Assembly: GCA_902495705.1 (NCBI GenBank)
Contig: CABUXT010000002.1
Coordinates: forward strand, 62,001 to 126,000
Source of the DNA: an uncultured cyanobacterium
Lineage (GTDB): Bacteria; Cyanobacteriota; Vampirovibrionia; Gastranaerophilales; Gastranaerophilaceae
Direction: 5' to 3'
Length of the DNA: 64,000 nt
A program made the position numbers and the translations under genes. The notes beneath the pieces were generated by a model that was given only the letters and a program-made list of their open reading frames with translations, had not been told where the DNA came from and did no database searches. This document shows, piece after piece, positions 1 to 8,831 of this stretch (positions within the stretch are counted from its first letter, which is position 1; each line of letters starts with the position of its first letter).

Positions 1-1419
1 TACCTTCATCCCTAAATCTTCAAGGTCTTGTTTTACCATAACACCGATTGCCTCACGTTCAGTGTTCCCTGCATTTGTATATAAATCAAATTCTACCCTG
101 TGACCGTCTTTGTCATATAATTTGCCTTTTTTATCCGTGTAAAAACCTGATTTTTTCAAAAGCTCTTTTGATTTATTAATATCTTTGTCATAAGGTTTCA
201 GATTTTTGTTTAAATAAATAGAATTTAAACTTTCAGGTGTAAATAAAGGTGCTCCGATACCGTTTGCAATATTAAACACCATATTTTTTCTGTCAATCGC
301 GTAATCTACAGCCCTTCTAAAATTCAAATCTTGGAACCATTTTTGCTTAATCGGGTCAACATAGAATTTTCCTTTTTGATTGGTTCTGTTATTCAAATTC
401 AGTGACAAATACATAGTCCCTGTAGTTGGTCCAAGATTATACAACTTAAAATCAGAATGAGGCTCAATTGCTTTATATCTGGCAACTTTTGCCCCCTGCA
501 AAGAAATTATATCAAGTTCTTTTGCCTCAAATTTTAGAACTTCATTATTCAAATCTCCGACAATTAAAAATACAAGTCGGTTCAAATACGGTAGTTTTTC
601 ACCGTTTTTGTTGATTTCGTAATAATTCGGATTCCTCTCAAATACAACCCTTTGAGCAGGTACATATTCTTTTAACTTAAAAGCTCCTGAAACTACAAAA
701 TCAGACGGCTTTGTATTAGTTGATAAAAATGTATCAAAATCTGCACCACCATTTTTAACAGCAGGCATGAAGAAATGCTTTGGCGCAATTGGAGTTGATA
801 ACATCCTTATAAATGGTGCAAAAGGTTTCGGTGTCGAAAATGAGACTGTGTAATTATCAATCTTTTTTACTATCGGTAATTTATCATCAATAACAAGAGA
901 ATCTCTTGTTGAAGTATCGCCAAGTCCTGCAAAGATAATATCGCGCCAAGTAAATACGACATCATCCGCAGTTATTGGCTTACCATCAGACCATTTTATT
1001 CCGTGTCGGAGTTTTATTGTGTAAGTTTTGCCATCAGGGGAGATAGAAAAAGATTTCGCAAGTTTTGGTACTGGTTGACCTGAAATAGGGTCAGAAGTCA
1101 ATAATCCATCATACATAACACCTGACAATTGAGATGAAATATTATCTTTACAATTAAACGGATTAAATGTTTTTGGACCTTCTCCAATAGTTGATTCTAT
1201 CATCTCTCCGCCGAATTTTCCTATCGGAGCTTGAGATTCCAAATAATCTACTCCGTTAATTGTCACATTTTTCGGAGTCGGATAATTTATTGCGGTTTCG
1301 TTTTTGGTAGAAGTTTTTATAGTGTCTTTAGCTGTAGGAATGTCTTTTACAAGACAAGCTCTACACAATAAAGCCACCAAAATTATAACTAAAAATACCC
1401 TAAAACCTCTCCAAATCAT
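1..1419 (-). CDS. ABC transporter solute-binding protein, family 5 (peptide/nickel type), C-terminus outside window
   Basis: Open from an ATG at 1417-1419 to the window edge with no stop: 473 codons, so the C-terminal part is missing. Residues 8-20 are a hydrophobic export signal followed by ALLCRAC, so the product is exported and perhaps lipid-anchored, though the lipobox is not canonical. The body shows the family 5 pattern: GEGPKTFNPF, then LRHGIKWSDGKPITADDV, then LNFRRAVDYAIDRK. Such proteins capture oligopeptides or similar solutes for an ABC importer. No permease or ATPase gene lies on this side, so the rest of the transporter is beyond the edge or elsewhere. Family call is firm; the substrate is unknown. 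Confidence 0.85.
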   Translation of the reverse strand, partial: MIWRGFRVFLVIILVALLCRACLVKDIPTAKDTIKTSTKNETAINYPTPKNVTINGVDYLESQAPIGKFGGEMIESTIGEGPKTFNPFNCKDNISSQLSGVMYDGLLTSDPISGQPVPKLAKSFSISPDGKTYTIKLRHGIKWSDGKPITADDVVFTWRDIIFAGLGDTSTRDSLVIDDKLPIVKKIDNYTVSFSTPKPFAPFIRMLSTPIAPKHFFMPAVKNGGADFDTFLSTNTKPSDFVVSGAFKLKEYVPAQRVVFERNPNYYEINKNGEKLPYLNRLVFLIVGDLNNEVLKFEAKELDIISLQGAKVARYKAIEPHSDFKLYNLGPTTGTMYLSLNLNNRTNQKGKFYVDPIKQKWFQDLNFRRAVDYAIDRKNMVFNIANGIGAPLFTPESLNSIYLNKNLKPYDKDINKSKELLKKSGFYTDKKGKLYDKDGHRVEFDLYTNAGNTEREAIGVMVKQDLEDLGMKV

Positions 1420-1537
1420 GTACCCAATATAGCATAAAAAGACATTAATGTATTCTCTTTTCGGATAATATATTGCATTATTATATTTTATGGGTGTACA
1501 ATTCTAGTAGAAAAAATGTTTATTTGGGAGGTTTAAT

Positions 1538-3520
1538 ATGTCATCTGCTGATAGTCAAATCAATTTATCTGAAAATGCCATAAAAGTTTTAGAAAAAAGA
1601 TACCTAAAACGTGATAAAAACGGAAATTGTATTGAAACGCCAAAAGATATGTTTCGCCGTGTCGCTGATACCATCGCAAGCGGAGATTTAAAATTTGGCA
1701 AAAGTTCAGAAGATGTCAAAAATTTATCAGACAGATTTTATGACGCCATAACTCACAGATATTTTATGCCTAATTCTCCAACCTTGATGAATGCTGGCCG
1801 TGATTTAGGTCAATTGGCAGCGTGTTTTGTATTGCCGATAGATGATAGTTTAGCAAGTATTTTTGAAACAATAAAAAATACCGCATTAATACACCAATCA
1901 GGCGGAGGTACAGGTTTTTCTTTTTCAAGGCTTAGACCTAAAAATAGTGTAGTTCGCTCAACTATGGGGGTATCGTCAGGTCCTGTTTCATTTATGGAAG
2001 TTTTTAACGCCGCAACTGAGGCGATAAAACAAGGCGGAACAAGACGTGGCGCCAATATGGGAATATTAAGAGTTGACCATCCTGATATTATTGAATTTAT
2101 AAATTGTAAATCCGATAACAACAAATTGAACAATTTTAATATATCTGTTGCAATTACAGACAAATTTATGGAAGCTTGTTTAAATGGAGAAGACTACGAC
2201 TTAATAAATCCGCAAAATAACGAAGTTGTCGGCAGGATGGACGCAAGAGTTGTTTTTGATTTAATTGTTGATAGCGCGTGGGAAAACGGAGAACCGGGGA
2301 TTGTATTTATTGATAAAATGAACAAAGATAATCCGACTCCGCAAATCGGTCAAATTGAATCAACAAATCCGTGTGGAGAAGTTCCGCTTTTGCCTTATGA
2401 GGCTTGCAATTTAGGCTCAATAAATCTCGGACTTATGGTAAAAGAACAAGGTGAAACATTTGTGGTTGATTGGGATTTGTTAGAAAAAACTGTCCGCACC
2501 GCAATGAGATTTTTGGACAACGTAATTGTCGTAAATAATTATCCGCTGCCGCAAATTTCTGAAATGGTTCAAAACAACCGAAAAATCGGACTTGGCGTAA
2601 TGGGCTGGGCTGATATGCTTATGAAAATGGGAATTGCCTATAATTCAGAAGAGGGAACAACTTTAGCAGCGGAAGTTATGTCTTTTATTGACTACATTTC
2701 AAAAAACGAGTCTGTCGAATTAGCAAAAGAAAGAGGTCGATTTAAAAATTTTAAAGGCAGTGTATACGAAGACCCACATTATTTTTCAAAAAAATTTGAA
2801 GGAAAAACATCTAACAAAGTCAGTGCTCAAATGTGGGCGCAACTGGATGAAGATGTTCAAAAATACGGACTACGCAATGCCACAACAACTTGTATCGCTC
2901 CAACAGGAACAATATCAATGATTGCAGGAGCATCAGGCGGAATTGAACCGCTGTTTGGGCTTGTGTTTTCTCGGCTGATTATGGATGGAACCCAATTGTT
3001 AGAGGTTAATCCAGTTTTTGAAAACTACATGACATCTCACAGATTGTACACGGAAGAATTGATGAGCGAAATTGCTCAATGCGGTACTGTGGCACATATT
3101 AAGGACTTGCCTGATGAAGTTAAAAATATCTTTGTTACAGCACATGATATTTCACCATACTGGCATGTAAAAATGCAAGCTGCTTTTCAAGAATTTACGG
3201 ACAATGCGGTATCAAAAACCGTGAATTTTGTTGAATCGGCAACTCGAGAAGATATCAAAGAAACTTATATTTTAGCTTATAAAAATAATTTAAAAGGGAT
3301 TACGGTATACAGGAATAATTCAAGACAATTTCAGCCGATGAATTTGGAGCAACCGAAAAAAGCAGAAAAAACAATCGAAATTAAACCTGTTGAGCCATCA
3401 GCAGAATACAATCCGACAGGGGAAATAAAGACGGTAAAATGTCCTGAGTGCGGTGCGGAAATAAAAATGGCCGAAGGGTGTTTTATTTGTTTGAATTGCG
3501 GCTACTCCGGCTGCGCATAA
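1538..3520 (+). CDS. nrdJ: Adenosylcobalamin-dependent ribonucleotide reductase (class II)
   Basis: 660 residues. Reduces ribonucleotides to deoxyribonucleotides with a B12-generated thiyl radical, without needing oxygen. Family landmarks in order: NSPTLMNAG near 79, an AACF cysteine at 96, GGGTGFSFSRLRP near 122, the catalytic NPCGE at 277-281 (radical Cys279, Glu281) followed by YEACNLGSINL, and PTGTISMIAGASGGIEP. The tail is a Cys4-type ribbon (CPECGAE...CFICLNCGYSGC), as in many NrdJ proteins. A GGGAGG ribosome site at 1526-1531 fixes the start. It is transcribed alone; the 118 bases upstream do not look like a cobalamin riboswitch. No class I or III subunit is present in the window. Confidence 0.96.
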   Translation: MSSADSQINLSENAIKVLEKRYLKRDKNGNCIETPKDMFRRVADTIASGDLKFGKSSEDVKNLSDRFYDAITHRYFMPNSPTLMNAGRDLGQLAACFVLPIDDSLASIFETIKNTALIHQSGGGTGFSFSRLRPKNSVVRSTMGVSSGPVSFMEVFNAATEAIKQGGTRRGANMGILRVDHPDIIEFINCKSDNNKLNNFNISVAITDKFMEACLNGEDYDLINPQNNEVVGRMDARVVFDLIVDSAWENGEPGIVFIDKMNKDNPTPQIGQIESTNPCGEVPLLPYEACNLGSINLGLMVKEQGETFVVDWDLLEKTVRTAMRFLDNVIVVNNYPLPQISEMVQNNRKIGLGVMGWADMLMKMGIAYNSEEGTTLAAEVMSFIDYISKNESVELAKERGRFKNFKGSVYEDPHYFSKKFEGKTSNKVSAQMWAQLDEDVQKYGLRNATTTCIAPTGTISMIAGASGGIEPLFGLVFSRLIMDGTQLLEVNPVFENYMTSHRLYTEELMSEIAQCGTVAHIKDLPDEVKNIFVTAHDISPYWHVKMQAAFQEFTDNAVSKTVNFVESATREDIKETYILAYKNNLKGITVYRNNSRQFQPMNLEQPKKAEKTIEIKPVEPSAEYNPTGEIKTVKCPECGAEIKMAEGCFICLNCGYSGCA

Positions 3521-3566
3521 TGGATATTACAAATAGTTCTAGGTAATGTTATTATAAAATCATAAC

Positions 3567-3700
3567 TGTCATTCTGAAAGGATTAAAAATCAAGGAGCAT
3601 AGCGACGTAGATTTTATCCTATTCAGAATCTCAAATTGAACATATTAGTCAAGTGCAAAATTTGTTATATTGGAGACCCTGAAACAAGTTCAGGGTGACA
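3567..3700. repeat. Family A palindromic element (complete, about 134 bp)
   Basis: Starts with TGTCATTCTGAA and ends with its inverted counterpart TTCAGGGTGACA, so the ends are imperfect terminal inverted repeats. It contains two smaller hairpins, one at each end. It lies between nrdJ and a convergent prepilin gene and may help end transcription. The same element recurs at least ten times in the window. Confidence 0.8.
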
Positions 3701-3754
3701 GGATTTACATTATTCCGCTTGCCCTCTCTCCACCCTGTCTTCCAGCCCTCTGAC

Positions 3755-4507
3755 TTACCATGGATAATTCTTTGGAATCTTCCAACCGTTCATCTGAATC
3801 ATCTTTGTGCAATAACCGCAATTTGTACAACCTTTCACGCAAGCCCATGTGCCTTTCTTGGTCAAACCTTCTTCTGTACCATCCCACCTAAAGGTATAAG
3901 GACTTACAAAATCTACACTAGTTCTTGTTGAATCGTATTTTCCATCTCCGAGGTCTTTGCCTGTAGCTTTTGCCAACTGAAATTGAAATTTCTTTCTTGG
4001 CAAATTTACTACAGAGTTTCTATCTTGATAGAATAACTCTGCATCTTTTTGATTTGGGTAATATTCAATATCACTACCATTCATATCAACAGAAAACCAC
4101 ATAGCTCCGCCATCCATCAAATATATGCAAACACCGATTTGACCAAGTGTACACTCTTTATAGCCAAGATTTTTCATATATGGGAAAATATATTGTTTCA
4201 AAAATTCAACTTGCTCATCATAAGAATAGCCTTTTTCGTCAATCCAACCGTCAGGGTCGCCGTTATCTGCGATAGACATTTTTATGGTTTGGTTTATTCG
4301 CGAATAAAAAGCCTTTAATTGCGTTTCGGTTCTTTGCTTTGCAAACACACTCATCAATGTCGGAATTGTCATTGCTGCAACTACGCCAATGATACCAAGA
4401 GTAATTAAAACCTCAGCTAGGGTAAACCCAAATCTTGCCTTGGTTGGTAACAAATTTACGTGCGTGGCACCTAGGGTAATCAAAAATCTTTTCAATTTCT
4501 TCAACAT
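3755..4507 (-). CDS. Prepilin-like protein with a long (27-residue) leader
   Basis: 250 residues from the ATG at 4505-4507, chosen because GGAG lies nine bases upstream; a longer frame to 4576 would overlap the divergent gene and lacks a site. The processing motif is ARFG|FTLAEVLITLGIIG, with cleavage after Gly27 and Glu at +5, followed by the usual hydrophobic helix. The C-terminal domain carries six cysteines clustered as C-x4-C..CGYC. Family: type IV pilin or type II secretion pseudopilin, inserted in the inner membrane and processed by a prepilin peptidase. The leader is unusually long and contains LITLGATHV, which resembles the LITLGIIGV of the helix itself. It is divergent from an XRE regulator gene. 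Confidence 0.85.
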   Translation of the reverse strand: MLKKLKRFLITLGATHVNLLPTKARFGFTLAEVLITLGIIGVVAAMTIPTLMSVFAKQRTETQLKAFYSRINQTIKMSIADNGDPDGWIDEKGYSYDEQVEFLKQYIFPYMKNLGYKECTLGQIGVCIYLMDGGAMWFSVDMNGSDIEYYPNQKDAELFYQDRNSVVNLPRKKFQFQLAKATGKDLGDGKYDSTRTSVDFVSPYTFRWDGTEEGLTKKGTWACVKGCTNCGYCTKMIQMNGWKIPKNYPW

Positions 4508-4570
4508 ATAAAAAATCTCCGTTCTAATATTAGCACAACTTGTTCTTAATTTAGCACTAAAATCTAAAAC

Positions 4571-4843
4571 ATGCAAGACAACTACGATGCCAATAAAAAA
4601 TCTTTACAAAAAGCATTGTCACAAATAATCAGCAATCACAGACAACAACAGCACAAATCCATCAGTCTGATTTCTGATGAAATCGGAATGACAAAATCAA
4701 TGTGGGCTGATTTAGAAAAAGCAATAAAAGACCCTCAATTATCTACTCTTTGGAGAATTTCAGAAGGGCTAAACATCCCATTATCAACCATTATAATAGA
4801 ATTAGAGAAAAACCTTGGAAAAGATTTTTCTCTAATCGGATAA
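4571..4843 (+). CDS. Small XRE-family helix-turn-helix protein
   Basis: 90 residues, with one lambda-repressor-like HTH between about residues 12 and 80 (SLISDEIGMTKSMWADLEK, then PQLSTLWRISEGLNIPLS). It is probably a cytoplasmic DNA-binding regulator. There is no clear ribosome site before the ATG and the 5' UTR would be very short. It starts 64 bases from the divergent prepilin gene, so that gene is a plausible target (inference). It ends 20 bases from the convergent activase-like gene. Confidence 0.8.
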   Translation: MQDNYDANKKSLQKALSQIISNHRQQQHKSISLISDEIGMTKSMWADLEKAIKDPQLSTLWRISEGLNIPLSTIIIELEKNLGKDFSLIG

Positions 4844-4862
4844 CTTATTTTGTTTTTATTGA

Positions 4863-5951
4863 CTAACCTTTTACTGATTTTGTTTCGATAAACTCTGTAT
4901 TTGGAGTATATTCAGATTCAGAACTTTGGATATTCAATTTATTAACAATATTTGCACGTTTTTTACGGAATAACATATCAACAAACGCCTCAATACGAGT
5001 AACAAAGCCTGCTTCACCTGTTTGTTCATCAATAGTCAAATTCAATAACGGCTTGTTAAATTGTTTTGCACGTCTTGTAATACGTTCAACCATCAATGAA
5101 TCAGGACCGCAACCGAATGCAGTAATTGTAATTACACCGTCAACTTTGTTGTCTTTCAAGAAGTGCCCTGCTGAACCTGTCATTTCATCTTCGTTTGCCC
5201 AGTATTTGTCATTGCCTAAACTTGCAATACCTTCATCCAATTGTTCATCAGACAATTGCAAAGATGTGCAAACTTCAACGTCCATTTTTTCAAGTTTGTC
5301 AAAAATCTTCATACAAACTCTTTCGTCATAGATATTGTATCCATGCCCGACAAGAGCAATTGAAATCGGATATTCTTTTGATTTGTTTGCGATTACAACT
5401 TTACCTTGCAATGCATAACTCAAAGCCTTTGAATACGGCATACCTGATTTTGTCATAACGTGGAAATTGTTATAACATCTCCAGCCTGCTTTTGACGCCT
5501 TTTTAATAAGGTTCATATCAGTGATACCAAAAGGTTTAACTGATTCTGCCAAAAATTCATACAAACCTTGATTTTTTTCAGATTTATCAAGAGTTGCCTC
5601 AATCATTGTGAACGGTTGTTTTACAACGTTACGAACCAAATCAGGCAATCCTCTGATTTTTGAGCAGTTATAAATTTTGTGGTCTACAGATTGAATTGAC
5701 GGAACAAAGATTTTATCAACACCTTTGTTCAACAAGTTCAAAATATGACCGATATAAACTTTGATAGGTAAGCATGTTTCTGTAACAACAAGCCCTGCAC
5801 CATCTGACATTGTTTGTTTTGTCGTTACATCAGACAATATGATTTTTATACCAAGGTCATTGAAAAATCCGTAATAAAACGGATAGTTGTTGTAAAAAGA
5901 CATTGCTCTCGGTATACCTATAACTTTTTCTTCATTTTTTGATTGTGTCAT
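4863..5951 (-). CDS. Acyl-CoA dehydratase activase-related protein (DUF2229-like)
   Basis: 362 residues. It resembles the part of 2-hydroxyglutaryl/benzoyl-CoA reductase-type systems labelled DUF2229: IGIPRAM near the start, TETCLPIK (Cys60), YNCSKIRG (Cys96), FGCGPDS (Cys281), and LTIDEQTGEAGFVTRIEAF near the end. The conserved cysteines suggest a [4Fe-4S] cluster. In the full systems an ATP-dependent activator injects electrons into the dehydratase. Here neither the BadF-type ATPase domain nor dehydratase subunits adjoin it, so it may act alone or with distant partners. Family call good; function uncertain. Confidence 0.75.
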   Translation of the reverse strand: MTQSKNEEKVIGIPRAMSFYNNYPFYYGFFNDLGIKIILSDVTTKQTMSDGAGLVVTETCLPIKVYIGHILNLLNKGVDKIFVPSIQSVDHKIYNCSKIRGLPDLVRNVVKQPFTMIEATLDKSEKNQGLYEFLAESVKPFGITDMNLIKKASKAGWRCYNNFHVMTKSGMPYSKALSYALQGKVVIANKSKEYPISIALVGHGYNIYDERVCMKIFDKLEKMDVEVCTSLQLSDEQLDEGIASLGNDKYWANEDEMTGSAGHFLKDNKVDGVITITAFGCGPDSLMVERITRRAKQFNKPLLNLTIDEQTGEAGFVTRIEAFVDMLFRKKRANIVNKLNIQSSESEYTPNTEFIETKSVKG

Positions 5952-6025
5952 GACTAAATCCCTAATAATTTTCTACTATCTATATAATAGCCCAAAAAAA
6001 TATTTTTTGTCAGCTAAAAATTATA

Positions 6026-7699
6026 TTATTTAACATTTGAATAATCTACATAATGCCTATAGTCGCCTAACTCTTTCAGAGCCATCATATCCGCTACTCT
6101 TGATGCTTTTTTCTGAGCTTTTGTTGTGTAGATATCAATACCAATGGCAGGAAGAAGGACTAATGCAAACGGAGTCATCAATTTTGCCATAAGTTTTGGC
6201 ATAGATTTGGCTGCATTTGGATTTTCCATCATTCTATAAGCCATCAACAGAGAAATACCTGATGCAACAAGCGAACCAAAGGTTTGAACCCCATTTTGAG
6301 TAATTTCGCCCATCGCCTCAACACTTTCAGAGTATGCTTGAGATTTTTCATCTACTTTGTTGAATGTTTTAAATATATTCTTTTGCAAGGCTTTTGCATC
6401 TTTAATTTGCTCCTCTGACAATTCAAGTTTTTCAATTGCCTTGTGCATTTTTAACTCTTTTTCGCCTTCTGTTTTGACGTAATTTTGATATTCTTTGTTA
6501 TCTTTATAAAGATTTGCCATAAATTTGAACAAATTTGGCTTTTTGTGTTTTTCAAAAGTTTTCACATCAGATGTTGCGACATCTTTATCATCGACATAAA
6601 CAAGCTCTGCCGGATTGTTTAGCATTTCTTGTTTGACTTTATATCTGCCGATTCTTGAGGCTTGTTTTTGAAGTTTAGCAGAATAAATACCTGCAGTAAG
6701 CGGTAATGTTGCACCAACAACCCAAGGAATAGCTTTTCCGATAGCGCCGCCACCTTTTATTTTTAAGCCTTTCATGACTTTATTGGAAAGCCAACCGGCT
6801 AAACCGCCTGTACCAAGTGCAAGTGTTGTAATTGTATTTGTTGCAAGTTCAGTATTTTCTGCATAATCTTGAGATGCGACATCAATTCTTCTTACCATAT
6901 CTGATAAAATTTGTTGGTCGCGTTTTGCATCACGAATTTGTTTTTCTGATACTTGAGTACCGAATTTACTTTCATCATGTTCTAAAGATTTGTCAAATTC
7001 GGCTTTTCGCGCTTGATATTCGCTATCATTTTTATAATATTTTTTCAAAGTTGAAATTGATTCTAAAGGATTAAGGTTCAAACCTTGTTTTTTATTTAAT
7101 CTTTTCTTATCTTTATCATCAAGTTTAATATCTTTGGCTATTTCTTCGGCTTTTTTCTTTTGTTCAGGAGTTAAAACAGCAAATGCTGCAGGATTTTTCA
7201 AATCTTTTGACATTGCCTCAAAACGTCCTTTTCTGGAGGCTGAAACCTGAGCTTTTGTAGACCATACAACAGCAGGAAAACTGGCTGCCATACCGACAAG
7301 CATACCAATAAGAGATGGAACAACTGATGCCAAAATTTCAAGTTTTTGATTGCCTCTGGTGATTTTTGCCATCATCTTTTGAACAGGTTTTGTCATTGTC
7401 AAAAGGGTTCCGCCAATAGTTCCGACCATAGTTACAATACCTACAACCTGACTCGTTGCAAAATCTGTTGCGGTTTCCATATCTTCAGCGTTAGACTGCG
7501 AATACTCATCCATAACATCTATTGAACGCAATAAAATTTTTCCGCGCTGAATATCTTCTTCATTCATTTTTTCAGGATGTTTTTTAAGATAATCCAAGCG
7601 CTTTGCTCTGTTCAAATCTTGTTCATCACGCCAATTTGCGTAATCCGGTAAATACTGTTTGTAACTTTTATAATTGTTTACTATATCCATATCTTTCAT
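6026..7699 (-). CDS. Membrane protein of three diverged repeat units, function unknown
   Basis: 557 residues, not matched to a known family by eye. Three units recur. Each opens with a D-x-x-SQ-x(2)-x-E motif (near residues 60, 272 and 448), continues through two hydrophobic segments, and closes with (S/T)xKxQxxASRxxR/A (near 148, 338 and 525). Between units lie Lys/Glu-rich soluble stretches of 80-110 residues that could be coiled coils. About six membrane helices are expected. There is no convincing ribosome site; Met4 is an alternative start. It is divergent from a small conserved gene at 7870. Confidence 0.7.
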   Translation of the reverse strand: MKDMDIVNNYKSYKQYLPDYANWRDEQDLNRAKRLDYLKKHPEKMNEEDIQRGKILLRSIDVMDEYSQSNAEDMETATDFATSQVVGIVTMVGTIGGTLLTMTKPVQKMMAKITRGNQKLEILASVVPSLIGMLVGMAASFPAVVWSTKAQVSASRKGRFEAMSKDLKNPAAFAVLTPEQKKKAEEIAKDIKLDDKDKKRLNKKQGLNLNPLESISTLKKYYKNDSEYQARKAEFDKSLEHDESKFGTQVSEKQIRDAKRDQQILSDMVRRIDVASQDYAENTELATNTITTLALGTGGLAGWLSNKVMKGLKIKGGGAIGKAIPWVVGATLPLTAGIYSAKLQKQASRIGRYKVKQEMLNNPAELVYVDDKDVATSDVKTFEKHKKPNLFKFMANLYKDNKEYQNYVKTEGEKELKMHKAIEKLELSEEQIKDAKALQKNIFKTFNKVDEKSQAYSESVEAMGEITQNGVQTFGSLVASGISLLMAYRMMENPNAAKSMPKLMAKLMTPFALVLLPAIGIDIYTTKAQKKASRVADMMALKELGDYRHYVDYSNVK

Positions 7700-7869
7700 T
7701 GTAAATAAAGTGAATATTGAAAATTGCCATCATGTTAAGTTTTGTAAATATAAATATCTCAAAAAAGGCAATTTTGAAAACGCAAAATACTTTATTAAAA
7801 TATAAGGAATATCTAGGATATATTTTTTACAGGAACAGGATATCAAAAAATCAATAGGGAGGACTTCGC

Positions 7870-8109
7870 ATGGGCGTAGGCGCAGATGATTACATCGACA
7901 AGATGTTAGTACAAAAATATCAAGAAGAAAAAGTTGACAATCACGATAACATGGAATCAATGGTTGACCCAAATAAAATGATGGAAGCTATGAATGATTA
8001 TGCTGCAACATTGCGTAATATGATGGAGCTTCGTCAAAGACTAAACATTGCATGTTATGCGATTAACGCTAGAACTGCTAGATATCAAAGATCAATGGGA
8101 CAGCGTTAG
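7870..8109 (+). CDS. Small conserved-looking protein, function unknown
   Basis: 79 residues with a strong GGGAGGA site at 7857-7863. It is highly charged and Met-rich, and predicted mostly helical, with MMEAMNDYAATLRNMMELRQRL likely forming one long amphipathic helix. It has no signal peptide, membrane segment or metal motif. It lies 63 bases upstream of maf in the same direction and may be co-transcribed. The good start site and clean frame argue that it is real; no function can be read. Confidence 0.65.
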   Translation: MGVGADDYIDKMLVQKYQEEKVDNHDNMESMVDPNKMMEAMNDYAATLRNMMELRQRLNIACYAINARTARYQRSMGQR

Positions 8110-8172
8110 AAAAAGTTTGTGTTGATTTGTACCTGATTTTGATATAAAAATAGGGAAACAAGGAGACACGCA

Positions 8173-8736
8173 ATGGGAAAAATTATCCTAGGCTCTTCTT
8201 CTCCCAGAAGAGCAGATATTCTGAAAAAGCTAAAATTGGATTTTGTAATTATTCCGTCTTCTTATGTGGAACCACATGACCAGACGGATTTCTCTTATGA
8301 TTATGTAGAAAATCTTGCATACAACAAGGCTCTATGTGTTGCAAAAAAAACTTCTGAAAAAGCTCTTGTAATCGGTGCAGATACAATTGTTGTTATTGAT
8401 AACAAAATCTTAGGCAAGCCAAAAGACAAAAATGAGGCATACAAAATGTTAAAAATGCTTTCAGGCAAAACTCATTTTGTTGTAACCGCAGTTGCCGTAA
8501 TAGATTCAGAAACTTTAAAATCTAAAGTTGAATCAACAACAACTTATGTAACTTTTGAAGACTTAACAGATGAACAAATTCATTACTACATAGAAAACTT
8601 TAAGCCTTTTGACAAAGCAGGTTCTTATGGAATCCAAGAACTGCCAAACGGCTATATTAAAGCTGTAGATGGGGAATTAGACAACGTTATAGGTTTGCCA
8701 TCCAAAACTTTGTTAAAATTAATGGGCGAATTTTAA
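8173..8736 (+). CDS. maf: Maf-family nucleoside triphosphate pyrophosphatase
   Basis: 187 residues, normal length. It hydrolyses non-canonical or modified nucleoside triphosphates (dTTP/UTP-type house-cleaning in the family) in the cytoplasm. Signature motifs are ILGSSSPRRADIL at 4-16, IGADTIVVID near 72 with the catalytic Asp, GKPKDKNEA, SGKTHFVVTAV, and FDKAGSYGIQE near 148. An AAGGAGA site precedes the ATG. Older annotations call Maf a septum-formation inhibitor. Confidence 0.94.
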   Translation: MGKIILGSSSPRRADILKKLKLDFVIIPSSYVEPHDQTDFSYDYVENLAYNKALCVAKKTSEKALVIGADTIVVIDNKILGKPKDKNEAYKMLKMLSGKTHFVVTAVAVIDSETLKSKVESTTTYVTFEDLTDEQIHYYIENFKPFDKAGSYGIQELPNGYIKAVDGELDNVIGLPSKTLLKLMGEF

Positions 8737-8831
8737 TATTAAATTTCGTTATAATATTAAGTTTATCAATTGACAAATCTCAAAATCAATAAAATAATAT
8801 ATAAAGGAAGTACGTTTTCAGGATATTAAAA

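Noticed and set aside
1420..1537. Cobalamin riboswitch before nrdJ
   Set aside because: The 118-base gap is too short and AT-rich and shows no B12-box-like core.
4508..4576. Longer start for the prepilin at 3755 (Met at 4576)
   Set aside because: Would overlap the divergent XRE gene and lacks a ribosome site, whereas 4507 has GGAG at proper spacing.
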